From: Anaerolineales bacterium
Lineage (GTDB): Bacteria > Chloroflexota > Anaerolineae > 4572-78 > J111
Direction of reading: 5' to 3'
NCBI GenBank assembly: GCA_012032575.1
Contig: JAAUSP010000018.1
Location: 1-30,249 of the forward strand
Length of the DNA: 30,249 bases
The notes under the pieces were generated by a model. The model did not search any database and had not been told where the DNA came from. It saw nothing but the letters and a program-made list of their open reading frames with translations. Positions 7,865 through 16,445 of this stretch are shown here, piece after piece (within the stretch, counting starts at the first letter, position 1; every line of letters begins with the position of its first letter). Both the position numbers and the translations under genes were made by a program.

Positions 7865-9703
7865 TCAAAAATGTTCTTCGGTTGTAGAGGGCAGCATAAT
7901 GGTTTGTTGGGGTGAGTGAGACAGCAATAAACTGACCAGGGTCCAACCAGGCTGTGGGTCAAAGGATGTATCCGAGGTAGCGATCAGGGTTTCCCGGCCT
8001 CTAAAAACTAAGAGGGGAATAAAATTATCATGATGCCGGTCACAAAAATCAGCATAAGTGAACTGTTCGGTCAAACCGGTCTTTTTAATCTCAGCCCCCT
8101 GATGAATCATAGCTTCCAGCTTTTCATAGGTGATGTGCGCCTTGGGAAACAGGCGGCCCAGCCGCGCGCGACTGACCGACTTGCTTTTGGCCCGGTTCAA
8201 GGATTTCGGCGGCAGTTGATATACTTCGGATGAGCCAAATTCGTCCTGCAAATGCAAACAGGCTAGAGCATTGGCCTCGTCATTACTGGTCAGGGCTAAC
8301 AAACGACCTACTCCTGATAAGTCCAAATTATTTTCGGTTAACTCAGAGAGGATATTGCCATAGTAGATATCCAAGCCTTGTAACCGCGCCTGTTGCACAT
8401 TCTCCCAATTGGTGTCTACCAGCCGCACGGTAAAACCTTCTGCTTGCAGCGTCTGCCCTAACGATCGGGAGAATTGATGGGCCCCCATCAACAAGAAACC
8501 TTGTGGTTCGGCCTCGGCCACGCCCAGCCAACGGGCTACTCGTTTGGCTGTGATCCCTTGCAAAAATACCGTCCCAACGATGACTAGAAAAGTTAAAGAG
8601 ACCAGTTGGCGAGCCTCAGAATAGCCCAAGTCTTGCAAACGGAAGGCAAATAGCGAAGATACCGCCGCTGCCACAATGCCACGGGGAGCAATCCAGGATA
8701 AAAAAAGCCGCTCCCGGCGATTCAAGGTGCTCCCTAATGCGCTCACCTGTACGCTGAGGGGTCGCAATACCAGGATCACCACAGCCAGTAGAATCAGGCT
8801 GCGCCAATCGAGAACGACCAGATCAACCAGCGAGATATTAGCGGCCAAGACAATAAACAGGCTTGAGATCAATAAGATACTGAGCTTTTCTTTGAAATGC
8901 CAGATCTGTCGGAGTTGAACCAAATCGAGGTTAGCCAGCAGAATCCCCATTACCGTAACCGCTAATAAACCTGACTCGCTTTCCAGAAAGTCAGACACGG
9001 CAAAGACTCCCACCACTATCGCCAAAATGACTACATCACGCAAATAATCAGGTAGGAGATACTGTTTAATCAAGAAAGCAACCAGATAACCGCCGAGCAG
9101 CCCAGCTCCCGAGCCAACCAACGTCATCCGCAGCAACTCGACGATAGCCCGGCTGCTCACCTGATCTAACGATCCCTCGGCTACGATGAAATCAAAGATC
9201 AAAACGGCCAGTAAGGCTCCAATCGGGTCAATCAAAATGCCTTCCCATCTTAAGATAGACGCCAGACTTGGGATAGGCCGGACGTTACGTAGTAATGGAG
9301 CAATCACTGTCGGCCCGGTAACCATAATTAATGCGCCAAAAAGGATAGCCAAAGCCCAGGGCAACTCCATAATCAAGCGAGCGGCTAAGGCACCCCCCAA
9401 CCAGGTGATGATAGCCCCAATTGTAATAAGATTCCGGACTATACTGGCGATGTGGCGTACCTCTTGCCAGCGTAAAGTCAAAGCACCTTCAAAAAGGATA
9501 ACTGCTACAGCCAGGGAAATCACCGGAAAGAACAGATTGCCCAGGAGAGCTTCAGGTTGAAGTAGACCAGTCACCGGGCCTAACATAAAACCTGTTAACA
9601 AAAGGGGTAAGATGGCCGGTGTCTTTATGCGCCAAGCCAGCCACTGGCAACATATTCCTAAACCTAAGATACTGACCAGTAGCAATCCTTCTTGGTGTTC
9701 CAT
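7865..9703 (-). CDS. CPA1-family Na+(K+)/H+ antiporter fused to a C-terminal RCK (TrkA-N) domain
   Basis: 612-residue inner-membrane antiporter. The first ~400 residues hold about 12 helices of the Na_H_Exchanger family, with the ion-site motif in EGILIDPIGALLAV, a GPTVIAPLL turn and WIAPRGIVAAAV. A Rossmann-type RCK_N/TrkA-N domain follows (FLLMGAHQFSRSLGQTLQAEG, then LVDTNWEN and ALTSNDEANALACLHL). A C-terminal region like RCK_C ends in PGWTLVSLLL. Nucleotide or ion binding by this tail would gate exchange. The start ATG at 9703 follows a clear GGGAGG; the in-frame extension back to 9862 is soluble, low-quality sequence. It lies downstream of the YfhO-like gene and upstream of the decayed TrkH-like gene, suggesting a former ion-homeostasis pair. 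Confidence 0.9.
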   Translation of the reverse strand: MEHQEGLLLVSILGLGICCQWLAWRIKTPAILPLLLTGFMLGPVTGLLQPEALLGNLFFPVISLAVAVILFEGALTLRWQEVRHIASIVRNLITIGAIITWLGGALAARLIMELPWALAILFGALIMVTGPTVIAPLLRNVRPIPSLASILRWEGILIDPIGALLAVLIFDFIVAEGSLDQVSSRAIVELLRMTLVGSGAGLLGGYLVAFLIKQYLLPDYLRDVVILAIVVGVFAVSDFLESESGLLAVTVMGILLANLDLVQLRQIWHFKEKLSILLISSLFIVLAANISLVDLVVLDWRSLILLAVVILVLRPLSVQVSALGSTLNRRERLFLSWIAPRGIVAAAVSSLFAFRLQDLGYSEARQLVSLTFLVIVGTVFLQGITAKRVARWLGVAEAEPQGFLLMGAHQFSRSLGQTLQAEGFTVRLVDTNWENVQQARLQGLDIYYGNILSELTENNLDLSGVGRLLALTSNDEANALACLHLQDEFGSSEVYQLPPKSLNRAKSKSVSRARLGRLFPKAHITYEKLEAMIHQGAEIKKTGLTEQFTYADFCDRHHDNFIPLLVFRGRETLIATSDTSFDPQPGWTLVSLLLSHSPQQTIMLPSTTEEHF

Positions 9704-9877
9704 GTACCTCCCATTAATCTTTACTCGCTCATACAGCCAGCAAACCACCCACTGGCCTTCAAAATCAAATTGCAGTGGGCGCTCATGGTCGCACGGCAGC
9801 CATTTTTTGGCAAAACGGATGATGTAAAAAGGACAAACCGGCGGTGGGTCAAACCGCAGCATGCGAAAGGGGTTAAT
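9704..9877. other. Short intergenic gap
   Basis: Between the YfhO-like gene and the antiporter. It holds the antiporter Shine-Dalgarno site (GGGAGG on the minus strand); I see no terminator or further gene. Confidence 0.5.
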
Positions 9878-12229
9878 TTAGGGTTTGACTCGTCGGGTGA
9901 GGAAGATAGCGATTGAAATGATTACAACCGTCAAGAGGCTGATACCCGCTCCCAGCGTGAAACTGAGCGGGCGGAAGGTTAATTCGACGGTGTGTTCGCC
10001 GGCAGGGACAGGCACGGCTCGGAGCGTGTAATAAGCGCGGAGAATAGGCGCGGGTTGGCTGTCTACCGTGGCCTGCCAGCCGGGGTAGTGGATTTCGCTG
10101 AGGATGAGCAGGGCGGAAGTGTCGGTAGTGACGGAATACGTGAGGCGTGAGGCGTGAGGCGTGAGACGTGAGACGTGGTGCGTGGTGCGTGGTGCGTCTT
10201 GCGTAATCTCCAATCTCCAATCTCCAATCTCCTCCAGCAGAGCAACATTCCAGCGGTCAAAATTCGGATCGGCGATTTTTTGGAGGATGGTGGCGTCGGC
10301 GGTGGTTTCGGCTTGGGTAACCAGCCAGGCACGCGGGCCGACACTGTTGAGTCGGTGGACGTAGGTAGTGTCTTTCTCGGCGGGTTCCTCATAGATAATG
10401 GTGGAGGGAACATAAAGTTCCTTGCGCCAGGTGATGACATATTTGACATTGAGCAGTTCCCAGGTGCGCTCGATGGGCATGGGCGGGGCCAGGAATTGAT
10501 CGTAGCGCCGGGGCCGCAGAGGGCTGGCGCCCCACAAATCTTCGATTTCAAAAGGTACGCCATAGTTGTCGTACACCCGGAATTCGTTGTAAACGCGGTA
10601 GGGTTCATCGGGCGAGGCGGCGGCGTCTTTTTTGATGGCAGCAACGGCGGCGGGCATCCGGGTGTGCCATTCGGGTGGCTGGGGGTAGAGATTGGTCTGC
10701 CAGTTGACGCTGAACAGATCGAAACAAATCAGAGCAGCGGTGAGGATGGCGAAAATGGCCGGCGACCGCTCCGCCGCAAATTTCCACAGCAGCCAGGCCA
10801 GCGCCAGCAGAATCGCCAGCAGTGAGGCTGCCCCTAACAGGCCGTAGAAGGGACTGGCGGGTGTCCAGCCGGTTTGGTTGAGGCCGAAGAAAAAGAGGAA
10901 GAGGAGAAGGAGGGAGAAGAGGAAGAGGGAGGCGGTGAGGCGGGAAGGCGTGATGCGTGATGCGTGATGCGTTTCGGAGTGAGGCCCGGTCTCCGGTCCC
11001 CGGTCCTCGGTCAGGGCTTTGAAGCCGTATCCGGCCAGGACGGACAGGCTAAAGGCGACGGCGAAGGCCCAGCGTTCCTGGCCGCGAAAAATGGAGAATC
11101 CGGGGGCGGCCAGATATAGCGGGGTATAGAGAAAGGTGTTGCCGCCGAAGGAAATCAGGAAAGCGACAAAGGCGACGACCGCCCAGAAGGTGGTATGGCG
11201 GTTGGGGGCGGCAAAGACAACCCACAGGGCCAGAATCAAGCCGACAACCCCCACATACAGCGGCGAGTAATGGCTGACCTGACCAGGCAGCAAAAACTGA
11301 ATCACATCCACCAGCGGAAACCCACCCGCCATTTTGTCATACGTCCCCTCGGCCCGGACGGATAATAAGGTGTACTCGACGGCAGGGATGAATTGAATGG
11401 CGGCGAGTCCCAGGCCGGTGAAGAGGAAAAGGAGGGTGGGGAGGATGATGCGTGATGCGTGGTGCGTGGTGCGTGGTGCGTGGTGCGTGGTGCGTAAATA
11501 CAAGAAGTAGGCCAGGCTGATACACCCCACAATAAAGGCGCTTTGGGGGTGGCCGGCGAGGAGAGTCATCGCCCAGGCGAGACCGGCAGCGAGAAGCAGG
11601 GGAGCAGAGGAGCGGAGGAGCAGGGGGGAGAATAAACGTTGAAGGTTGAACATTAATTTGCTGTCGGCTGCGCCATTCGCCATTCGCCATTCGCCCATTC
11701 GCTGATTCGCTTGGTGGAGGAAAAACAGGATCAACGGCAGCCAGACAGCGGCTTCGAGGACGGCGAGCTGCTGGCTGGGGTAGCCGGTCAGGTAGCCGCT
11801 GAAGGTGAAGGTGAGGGCGGCGATGACGGCGGCGGCGCGGCTGGCAGTAATCTGACGGATGAAGAGATACATAAAGGTGGCCGCCAGCCAGAAATGGGCC
11901 AGGGCTTCGATTTCCAGGGCAAAGGCAGAAAAGCCCCAGGGCGCGGACAGGAGCAGCGTCAACAGGCTGGGCGGATAGAAAACGGCGGCCTGCACGTCGG
12001 CCCAGAAGGGCGAGCCGGCAAAACTGTAGGGATTCCACAGGGGCAGGCGTCCGGCGCTCAATTCACGCACATCGAAGGTGGTGAAGGCCCAGAATTGGAG
12101 GTAAAAGTCACCGGGCGGGAAGGACTGGCGGTCGGCGGGGTTGGGGGTCAGGATGCGCCAGTAGAAAAGAGCGACCAGGGCAGCAAAGATGAGCAGGATC
12201 AGCCAGTCGAGACGTGACCAGGATTTCAA
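9878..12229 (-). CDS. YfhO-family multi-pass membrane protein with internal heptamer-repeat insertions
   Basis: 783 residues with about 13 membrane helices. The N-terminal block is characteristic of YfhO/GT-C-like proteins (PGDFYLQFWAF, RLPLWNPYSFAGSPF, then SGYLTGYPSQQLAVLEAAVW). A periplasmic C-terminal domain ends with SEIHYPGWQATVDSQP and a final helix before TRRVKP. YfhO proteins are linked to glycosylation of cell-surface polymers; the exact role here is unknown. Odd features are repeat-encoded peptides in loops: GEWRMANG near 177, TTHHAPRTTHHASR near 250, THHASR near 415, and GDWRLEI then THHVSRLTPHASRLT near 680. All come from tandem 7-nt DNA repeats and keep the frame open. The start overlaps the stop of the upstream GNAT gene by 4 bases. 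Confidence 0.85.
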   Translation of the reverse strand: MKSWSRLDWLILLIFAALVALFYWRILTPNPADRQSFPPGDFYLQFWAFTTFDVRELSAGRLPLWNPYSFAGSPFWADVQAAVFYPPSLLTLLLSAPWGFSAFALEIEALAHFWLAATFMYLFIRQITASRAAAVIAALTFTFSGYLTGYPSQQLAVLEAAVWLPLILFFLHQANQRMGEWRMANGAADSKLMFNLQRLFSPLLLRSSAPLLLAAGLAWAMTLLAGHPQSAFIVGCISLAYFLYLRTTHHAPRTTHHASRIILPTLLFLFTGLGLAAIQFIPAVEYTLLSVRAEGTYDKMAGGFPLVDVIQFLLPGQVSHYSPLYVGVVGLILALWVVFAAPNRHTTFWAVVAFVAFLISFGGNTFLYTPLYLAAPGFSIFRGQERWAFAVAFSLSVLAGYGFKALTEDRGPETGPHSETHHASRITPSRLTASLFLFSLLLLFLFFFGLNQTGWTPASPFYGLLGAASLLAILLALAWLLWKFAAERSPAIFAILTAALICFDLFSVNWQTNLYPQPPEWHTRMPAAVAAIKKDAAASPDEPYRVYNEFRVYDNYGVPFEIEDLWGASPLRPRRYDQFLAPPMPIERTWELLNVKYVITWRKELYVPSTIIYEEPAEKDTTYVHRLNSVGPRAWLVTQAETTADATILQKIADPNFDRWNVALLEEIGDWRLEITQDAPRTTHHVSRLTPHASRLTYSVTTDTSALLILSEIHYPGWQATVDSQPAPILRAYYTLRAVPVPAGEHTVELTFRPLSFTLGAGISLLTVVIISIAIFLTRRVKP
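10139..10232. repeat. Heptamer tandem repeats inside the YfhO-like gene (two families)
   Basis: On the plus strand about nine degenerate units of GGCGTGA/GACGTGA/TGCGTGG are followed at once by four perfect copies of AATCTCC (10205-10232). On the coding strand they translate to GDWRLEI and a THH(A/V)SRLTPHASR-like peptide. Three units equal seven codons and no frame of these heptamers contains a stop on the coding strand. Confidence 0.9.
10870..11013. repeat. Purine-rich tract and heptamer repeats inside the YfhO-like gene
   Basis: A G/A-rich plus-strand stretch (about 10876-10945) encodes a Leu/Phe-rich membrane segment on the minus strand. It is followed by three copies of TGATGCG (about 10948-10972), then four CCGGTCT/CCGGTCC/TCGGTCA heptamers (10986-11013). 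The last two blocks form a loop between helices (DRGPETGPHSETHHASR). Confidence 0.8.
11446..11497. repeat. TGGTGCG/TGATGCG heptamer array inside the YfhO-like gene
   Basis: About seven 7-nt units (TGATGCG then TGGTGCG) on the plus strand encode TTHHAPRTTHHASR on the minus strand, between two membrane helices. The same heptamer family recurs at 10139-10206, 10948-10972 and 18990-19033. Confidence 0.9.
11580..11711. repeat. Octamer and GCCATTC heptamer repeats inside the YfhO-like gene
   Basis: GAGCAGGG/GAGCAGAG/GAGCGGAG 8-nt units (about 11597-11629) are followed by AACGTTG-like units (about 11635-11651). Then come three exact GCCATTC copies and related GCCCATTC/GCTGATTC (11672-11711). The GCCATTC block reads GEWRMANG on the coding strand. 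Confidence 0.8.
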
Positions 12230-13086
12230 GGATGAAGTTCCGTGTTAAAAACGTATTCGGTAAAATCGGCAATGGGCCTATAACCGATGGTTTGATAAAT
12301 GTGATTCGAGGTCGGATTGGCCAAATCGGTAAACAGGACGCAAAATTGGCACCCAAAGTCGAGCAGCAATTGGCTTAATCCGGCCACGCAGGCCGTGGCA
12401 TAACCGCGCCCGCGCTGTTCCGGCGGCGTGTAGACCAGGCTAAGGCAGATGCCGTTACGGGTCGGGCGGGATTGGCTGGCCGTCGAAACCGGCTGACCGT
12501 CTTCCCACAGGTAAAGGTCCTGATCTTTGATTTTGTAGCGGGTCACTTCAAGTGCTTCAACACTATCGCCGCGATGCAGAGCTTCCGTTTGAAAGGCAAA
12601 GGTCCAATCGGCAACTAATTCCAGATCAGCCAGGGTAGCCAGGCGCAGGCGACCTGGAGTGGGTGGAGTCGGCTCAACCCGGCGCAATTCGTAGAGGCGG
12701 TTACGGATTTGCACCCGATAACTTGTTCGGGTGAGCCTGGCCCAGGCTGCCGCAAAGGCTTCGGACAGCGGCGGATACCCGGTGACGCCGGCGATGGGCC
12801 ACTGTCGCAGCGCGGCCTGTCGAATAAACAGATTGAGCGGGGCCTGCCAATCCGATTGCCCGGCGTACAAAACCAGCGGGCGCGGGGGAGTCATCACCGC
12901 CGCCAGAAGCAGGGTGTCGTTGGCGGTGATAGCGGCAAAATAGGGCGGATGCTGCTCCGGCGGCAGATAGTGGTTGACGCGCAGCGACAGACCCAAAATC
13001 AAATTATTGGCCGCTTCGTTTGTTTCCAAAGCGGCCTGGGTTTGGGTCAGGAAGTCGCGGGCGTTTGAGAAAAACGTCGCCATCAT
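12226..13086 (-). CDS. GNAT-family N-acetyltransferase
   Basis: 286 residues. The C-terminal half is a GNAT domain: a beta strand ICLSLVYTPPEQ leads into the acetyl-CoA pyrophosphate loop RGRGYATACVAGL. The sequence CQFCVLFTDLANPTSNHIYQTIGYRPI then forms the usual end of the fold. The N-terminal half (about 1-135) is a second, weaker GNAT-like or substrate-binding region. The substrate is unknown; a small amine or metabolite is typical. The start is ATG at 13086 or 13083 with a weak upstream GGGG. The gene overlaps the YfhO-like gene by ATGA, and 48 bases separate it from the histidine phosphatase upstream, so the three look like one operon. Confidence 0.88.
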   Translation of the reverse strand: MMATFFSNARDFLTQTQAALETNEAANNLILGLSLRVNHYLPPEQHPPYFAAITANDTLLLAAVMTPPRPLVLYAGQSDWQAPLNLFIRQAALRQWPIAGVTGYPPLSEAFAAAWARLTRTSYRVQIRNRLYELRRVEPTPPTPGRLRLATLADLELVADWTFAFQTEALHRGDSVEALEVTRYKIKDQDLYLWEDGQPVSTASQSRPTRNGICLSLVYTPPEQRGRGYATACVAGLSQLLLDFGCQFCVLFTDLANPTSNHIYQTIGYRPIADFTEYVFNTELHP

Positions 13087-13134
13087 GTGCCGGTTACCCC
13101 AGAATAGCGTTGACCTCGGCCGGTACAGAATTTT

Positions 13135-13769
13135 TCATCCCAGGTCGCGCAACGATTCAGGCAGGTGGTGACAGTCGGCCAATGTCCGCAGGAACGGCCC
13201 TTGTGGGCGCATCTGGACGATGCTGACCGAGGTGACCGGACAATCGAAACGGTGGCGGTACAGACCCACGTCGAGGCCCAATAAACTGCACAGCATCACT
13301 CGAATGGTGGATTTGTGGGACACAACCAACACATTGCCGCTGCTGAAGCGTTCCGCAATCTCCTCGATAACGCGCATAGCTCGCTGGGCGACCTGACGGG
13401 CCGTTTCGCCGCCGGGGGCGGATACCACCCCGGCTCGATGGACCAGCGTAGATAGGCTTCCGGTTGCGTCCGCTGGAGGAGTCCCTGATCAAAGCCCTCC
13501 CACTGGCCGAAATTCATCTCTTTTAGGCCGTCACGCAGTTCCATTTCAACGCCCAGAGCGGTACACAGGGGGCGGGCTGTGGCAATGGCCCGCTGCATCG
13601 GGCTAACGTAAACGGCCTGCCAGGGAACTGCGCGATAAGCGTCGGCAAAAGCCCGGGCCATTTCTAAACCGGCGGGGGTTAAGTCCACGTCAAGCCCCGA
13701 ACCGGACAGGACATTGTCACGGCTATAGGCGGTCTGACCGTGTCGTACAAAATAAAGGGTTAAGCTCAT
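13135..13769 (-). CDS. Histidine phosphatase (phosphoglycerate-mutase-like), one frameshift
   Basis: Branch of the histidine phosphatase superfamily. The catalytic motif YFVRHGQT (residues 6-13) supplies the phosphorylated His. The acid Glu region is LKEMNFGQWEG and the second catalytic His is in VLVVSHKSTIRVML. The frame breaks after WSIEPG. Adding one base at CCCC 13428-13431 joins 13296-13769 to 13135-13428 and gives a normal 211-residue protein. The run-on peptide in the unrepaired frame does not resemble the family. Such enzymes dephosphorylate sugar phosphates, alpha-ribazole phosphate or phosphoglycerate, and sequence alone does not decide which. It sits 19 bases after the MFS gene. 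Confidence 0.85.
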
Positions 13770-13788
13770 TAGAGGACACTCTCGCTAC

Positions 13789-15042
13789 CTAAAAATAAGG
13801 ATCATCTCCACCACGCCAGCGGACTTCCTCACGCCGCAGCACGCCCAGACGCGAAACCGCGTACAAGCCCACCAGCGTGTAAACAACTCCCGAAAGGTTC
13901 AAAACGGTGACCGGCCCCCACCAATCAACCAGAGGGGCCAGCATCCCGGCGACCAGTACCTGCCCGGCGCTGCGCTGGGTGTGAATCAGGCCAAAAATAC
14001 GCCCCCGGACTTCATCGGCCACCCACTGCTGGAGCATGGTATCCACCAGAATGTAGCCCAGCACCCAGGGGATGGTGTGCAGCCCGGCAACGATAATGAC
14101 AAACCACAATATCTGGACGTTAGCATACGGAAAAAACATCAACCCGGTCAGCAGAACCGTGACCACGTACAGGCCGGTTACGGTGAAACGCTGCGCCAAA
14201 CGGGTCGCGTTGGTTGAGCTTAAGATAGCGCCAAAACCGGCCACAGAGTACAACAGCCCATAGCCGATATCGCCACCGTTCAGCACATCTTTCACATAGA
14301 CCACTTCGACAGTAATCAGGGCGGCTCCGGCAAAAGCGGCCACAAAAGTAGTTACCAACAGAACACGCAGAGCGTGATGACTTGTAGCGTACCGCAAACC
14401 AAACTTCAAATCATCAGACCAGCCCGGTTTGGCTTCGCCTTCAGGCCGGGTGCGCGGCAGTTCACCGCTGATGCGGGTGATCAACAGTACAGCCACCACA
14501 AAGCTAGCGGCATCGGCCCAGAAGGCGACGGCAGCGCTGGAAGCGGCCACCAGAAAACCGGCAATGGCCGGCCCGACGATTAACGCCAGATGGTTGACCA
14601 CACTGAGGGCCGAGTTGGCGGGCAGGACTTTATCTTTGCCGACCAGATCGGGCACCAAAGAGCGCTCGGCCGGATCAAAAAAGCTGAAGGCCACGCGAGA
14701 CAACAAAGCCAGCGTATAAACTTGCCAGAGCATGGTTGCCAGCGGCAGCAGGGCAAAGGTAAAGGCGGCCGCCAGGTTGGCGATAATCATCAGTTTGCGG
14801 CGGCTGAAACGATCTATGACCACGCCGGCCACAGGACCAATCAGCAGGGCCGGGATAGATTCGACGGCCAGCAGGCCGGCCAGGGCTGTGGCTGAGCCGG
14901 TCAGATCAAAGACGTACAGATTTAAGGCAATAAAGCCCATCCAGTCCCCCAATTTGGAAACCAGATTGGCCAGCCACAACCAGCGAAAGCCGGGCGAGTC
15001 TAAAATCAGGGGAAAATAAGCACGCAGCAGCCTAATCAACAT
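13789..15042 (-). CDS. MFS transporter (EntS/MFS_3-like exporter)
   Basis: 417 residues with about 11-12 membrane helices. The N-terminal signature is FRWLWLANLVSKLGDWMGFIALNLYVFDLTGS. The conserved MFS loop between helices 2 and 3 reads GVVIDRFSRRKLMI. A second half begins near HHALRVLLVTTFVAAFAG. This pattern fits the MFS_3 group of drug, macrolide and siderophore exporters; the substrate cannot be predicted. The start ATG at 15042 is preceded by a weak GGTAG. It is the first gene of a minus-strand run continuing with the phosphatase, GNAT and YfhO-like genes. Confidence 0.9.
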   Translation of the reverse strand: MLIRLLRAYFPLILDSPGFRWLWLANLVSKLGDWMGFIALNLYVFDLTGSATALAGLLAVESIPALLIGPVAGVVIDRFSRRKLMIIANLAAAFTFALLPLATMLWQVYTLALLSRVAFSFFDPAERSLVPDLVGKDKVLPANSALSVVNHLALIVGPAIAGFLVAASSAAVAFWADAASFVVAVLLITRISGELPRTRPEGEAKPGWSDDLKFGLRYATSHHALRVLLVTTFVAAFAGAALITVEVVYVKDVLNGGDIGYGLLYSVAGFGAILSSTNATRLAQRFTVTGLYVVTVLLTGLMFFPYANVQILWFVIIVAGLHTIPWVLGYILVDTMLQQWVADEVRGRIFGLIHTQRSAGQVLVAGMLAPLVDWWGPVTVLNLSGVVYTLVGLYAVSRLGVLRREEVRWRGGDDPYF

Positions 15043-15084
15043 CTACCGTCTTGGGTAATATAAATGACTTTTTAGATGAAATTC

Positions 15085-15120
15085 AATCAGGAGTGTGGAA
15101 TACAGGCCACACTCCTGATT
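15085..15120 (-). terminator. Hairpin downstream of the phosphofructokinase gene
   Basis: AATCAGGAGTGTGG (15085-15098) and its exact complement (15107-15120) form a 14-bp stem with an 8-nt loop, 45 bases past the stop of the pfk gene. The T-tract that should follow on the minus strand is weak, so this is a probable terminator or RNA-stabilising hairpin. Confidence 0.6.
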
Positions 15121-15164
15121 ATAAAACAGGATAAATTTTTGGAACAAATATATTAAGTTGAATG

Positions 15165-16367
15165 TTACTCGCTGGTCATAATCAACAGCGGTTTCATCTC
15201 GAAGCTCTTGTAGCTGGGGCGGAGGCGGTCGGTGTTGTAATATTTGGCTACGTCAACCAATTTTTTGGAGCTGGTGACGGCGTCAATGGGCATGTTGTCG
15301 TAGCGGCCATTGCGCAGCACAACCAGTCGGCCATGTACGCCGTGCAGAATTAAATCCAGGGCCAGGTTGCCGTAGGCCATCGGCACAATCGAGTCGAGTG
15401 CGTCGGGGTCGCCGCCGCGAACCATGTAACCAAGTTTCTGGCTGATGACATTCAGTTTTTTGCCGTTGTTAAATTTGGCCGAGCGATCTTTCAACTCCGC
15501 CGAGACCAGATCGCCAATGCCACCCAGCTTGGCATGGCCATAGGCGTCCTTGCTGGCGTCCTGGAAGACCATTTCGCCACCCTCATACATCGCCCCTTCG
15601 GAGACCAACACCACTGAGTATTTGCTGGGGTTCTTGTTGCGGTCATACACCATCAATTCGGCCAGTTGATCCATATTAAATTTGTATTCGGGAATGACGC
15701 AGCGATCCGCCGCGCCGGCCATGGTCGGGAGCATGGCGGTATAACCGGCGTAGCGACCAAAGACTTCCAGCACCAGCAGCCGTTCGTGCGAACCAGCCGA
15801 GGTGCGCAGGCTGTGGGTCAACTGGATGGTCCGGGTGACGCAGGTGCTAAAGCCAATGCAGTATTCCGTGCCGGGAACGTCGTTATCCATCGTTTTGGGA
15901 ATCGCCACAACTTTGACCCCCTCCTGATAGAGCCGTACCCCATAGCTCAGGGTATCATCGCCGCCGATTGGGATGAGATAATCAATGCCCAAAAAGTCCA
16001 AATTTTTGATGATCTCAGGGGTTATATCATTCTTCTCCTCCGCGTAAGTTTCGCGCAGGTGCAACGGAACGTCATTTTTGGCTATGGAACTGGGCCGGGT
16101 TCGCGAGGTATGTAAAAACGTGCCGCCGGTGCGGCCGGCTTTATTGACCACTTCTTCGGTTAATACCTGATACCAATCGCTGTTATCGGCCTCTTTGTCG
16201 CGAATGATGCTAGAGATGCCCAGCCAGCCCCGTCGCAGGCCGATCACCTGATAACCCTCGCGCAAGGCTCTAATGGTAACCGCCCGGATCGCCGGGTTGA
16301 GACCCGGCACGTCGCCCCCGCCGGTTAAAATACCAATAACACCTTTTGTCTTTTTGATGTTTGCCAT
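15165..16367 (-). CDS. 6-phosphofructokinase, pyrophosphate-dependent type
   Basis: 400 residues from the ATG at 16367, which has GGAGG about 8 bases upstream; an in-frame extension to 16442 is not protein-like. The enzyme phosphorylates fructose 6-phosphate to the 1,6-bisphosphate in glycolysis. The phosphate-donor loop is TGGGDVPGLNP (15-25). The donor site reads GGDDT (135-139) instead of GGDGS, and the next motif is PKTMDND (157-163) with Lys where ATP enzymes have Gly. Together these two changes are the known mark of PPi-dependent enzymes, which also run in reverse. D161 is the expected catalytic base. No other glycolytic gene is adjacent. I am confident of the family and fairly confident of donor choice. 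Confidence 0.93.
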   Translation of the reverse strand: MANIKKTKGVIGILTGGGDVPGLNPAIRAVTIRALREGYQVIGLRRGWLGISSIIRDKEADNSDWYQVLTEEVVNKAGRTGGTFLHTSRTRPSSIAKNDVPLHLRETYAEEKNDITPEIIKNLDFLGIDYLIPIGGDDTLSYGVRLYQEGVKVVAIPKTMDNDVPGTEYCIGFSTCVTRTIQLTHSLRTSAGSHERLLVLEVFGRYAGYTAMLPTMAGAADRCVIPEYKFNMDQLAELMVYDRNKNPSKYSVVLVSEGAMYEGGEMVFQDASKDAYGHAKLGGIGDLVSAELKDRSAKFNNGKKLNVISQKLGYMVRGGDPDALDSIVPMAYGNLALDLILHGVHGRLVVLRNGRYDNMPIDAVTSSKKLVDVAKYYNTDRLRPSYKSFEMKPLLIMTSE

Positions 16368-16445
16368 ACATGTGCCTCCATTCTGCTTGATAAAAGCTAA
16401 AAAAATATAAGATTGTTGTTTGGTCCCCCATGGATGCAGCACGCT

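Noticed and set aside
9878..11711. Repeat clusters as a CRISPR array
   Set aside because: Units are 7-8 nt in direct tandem without spacers, lie within reading frames, and no cas gene is present.
12709..13068. Open plus-strand frames opposite the GNAT and phosphatase genes
   Set aside because: Shadows of high-GC coding sequence on the other strand with no family resemblance.
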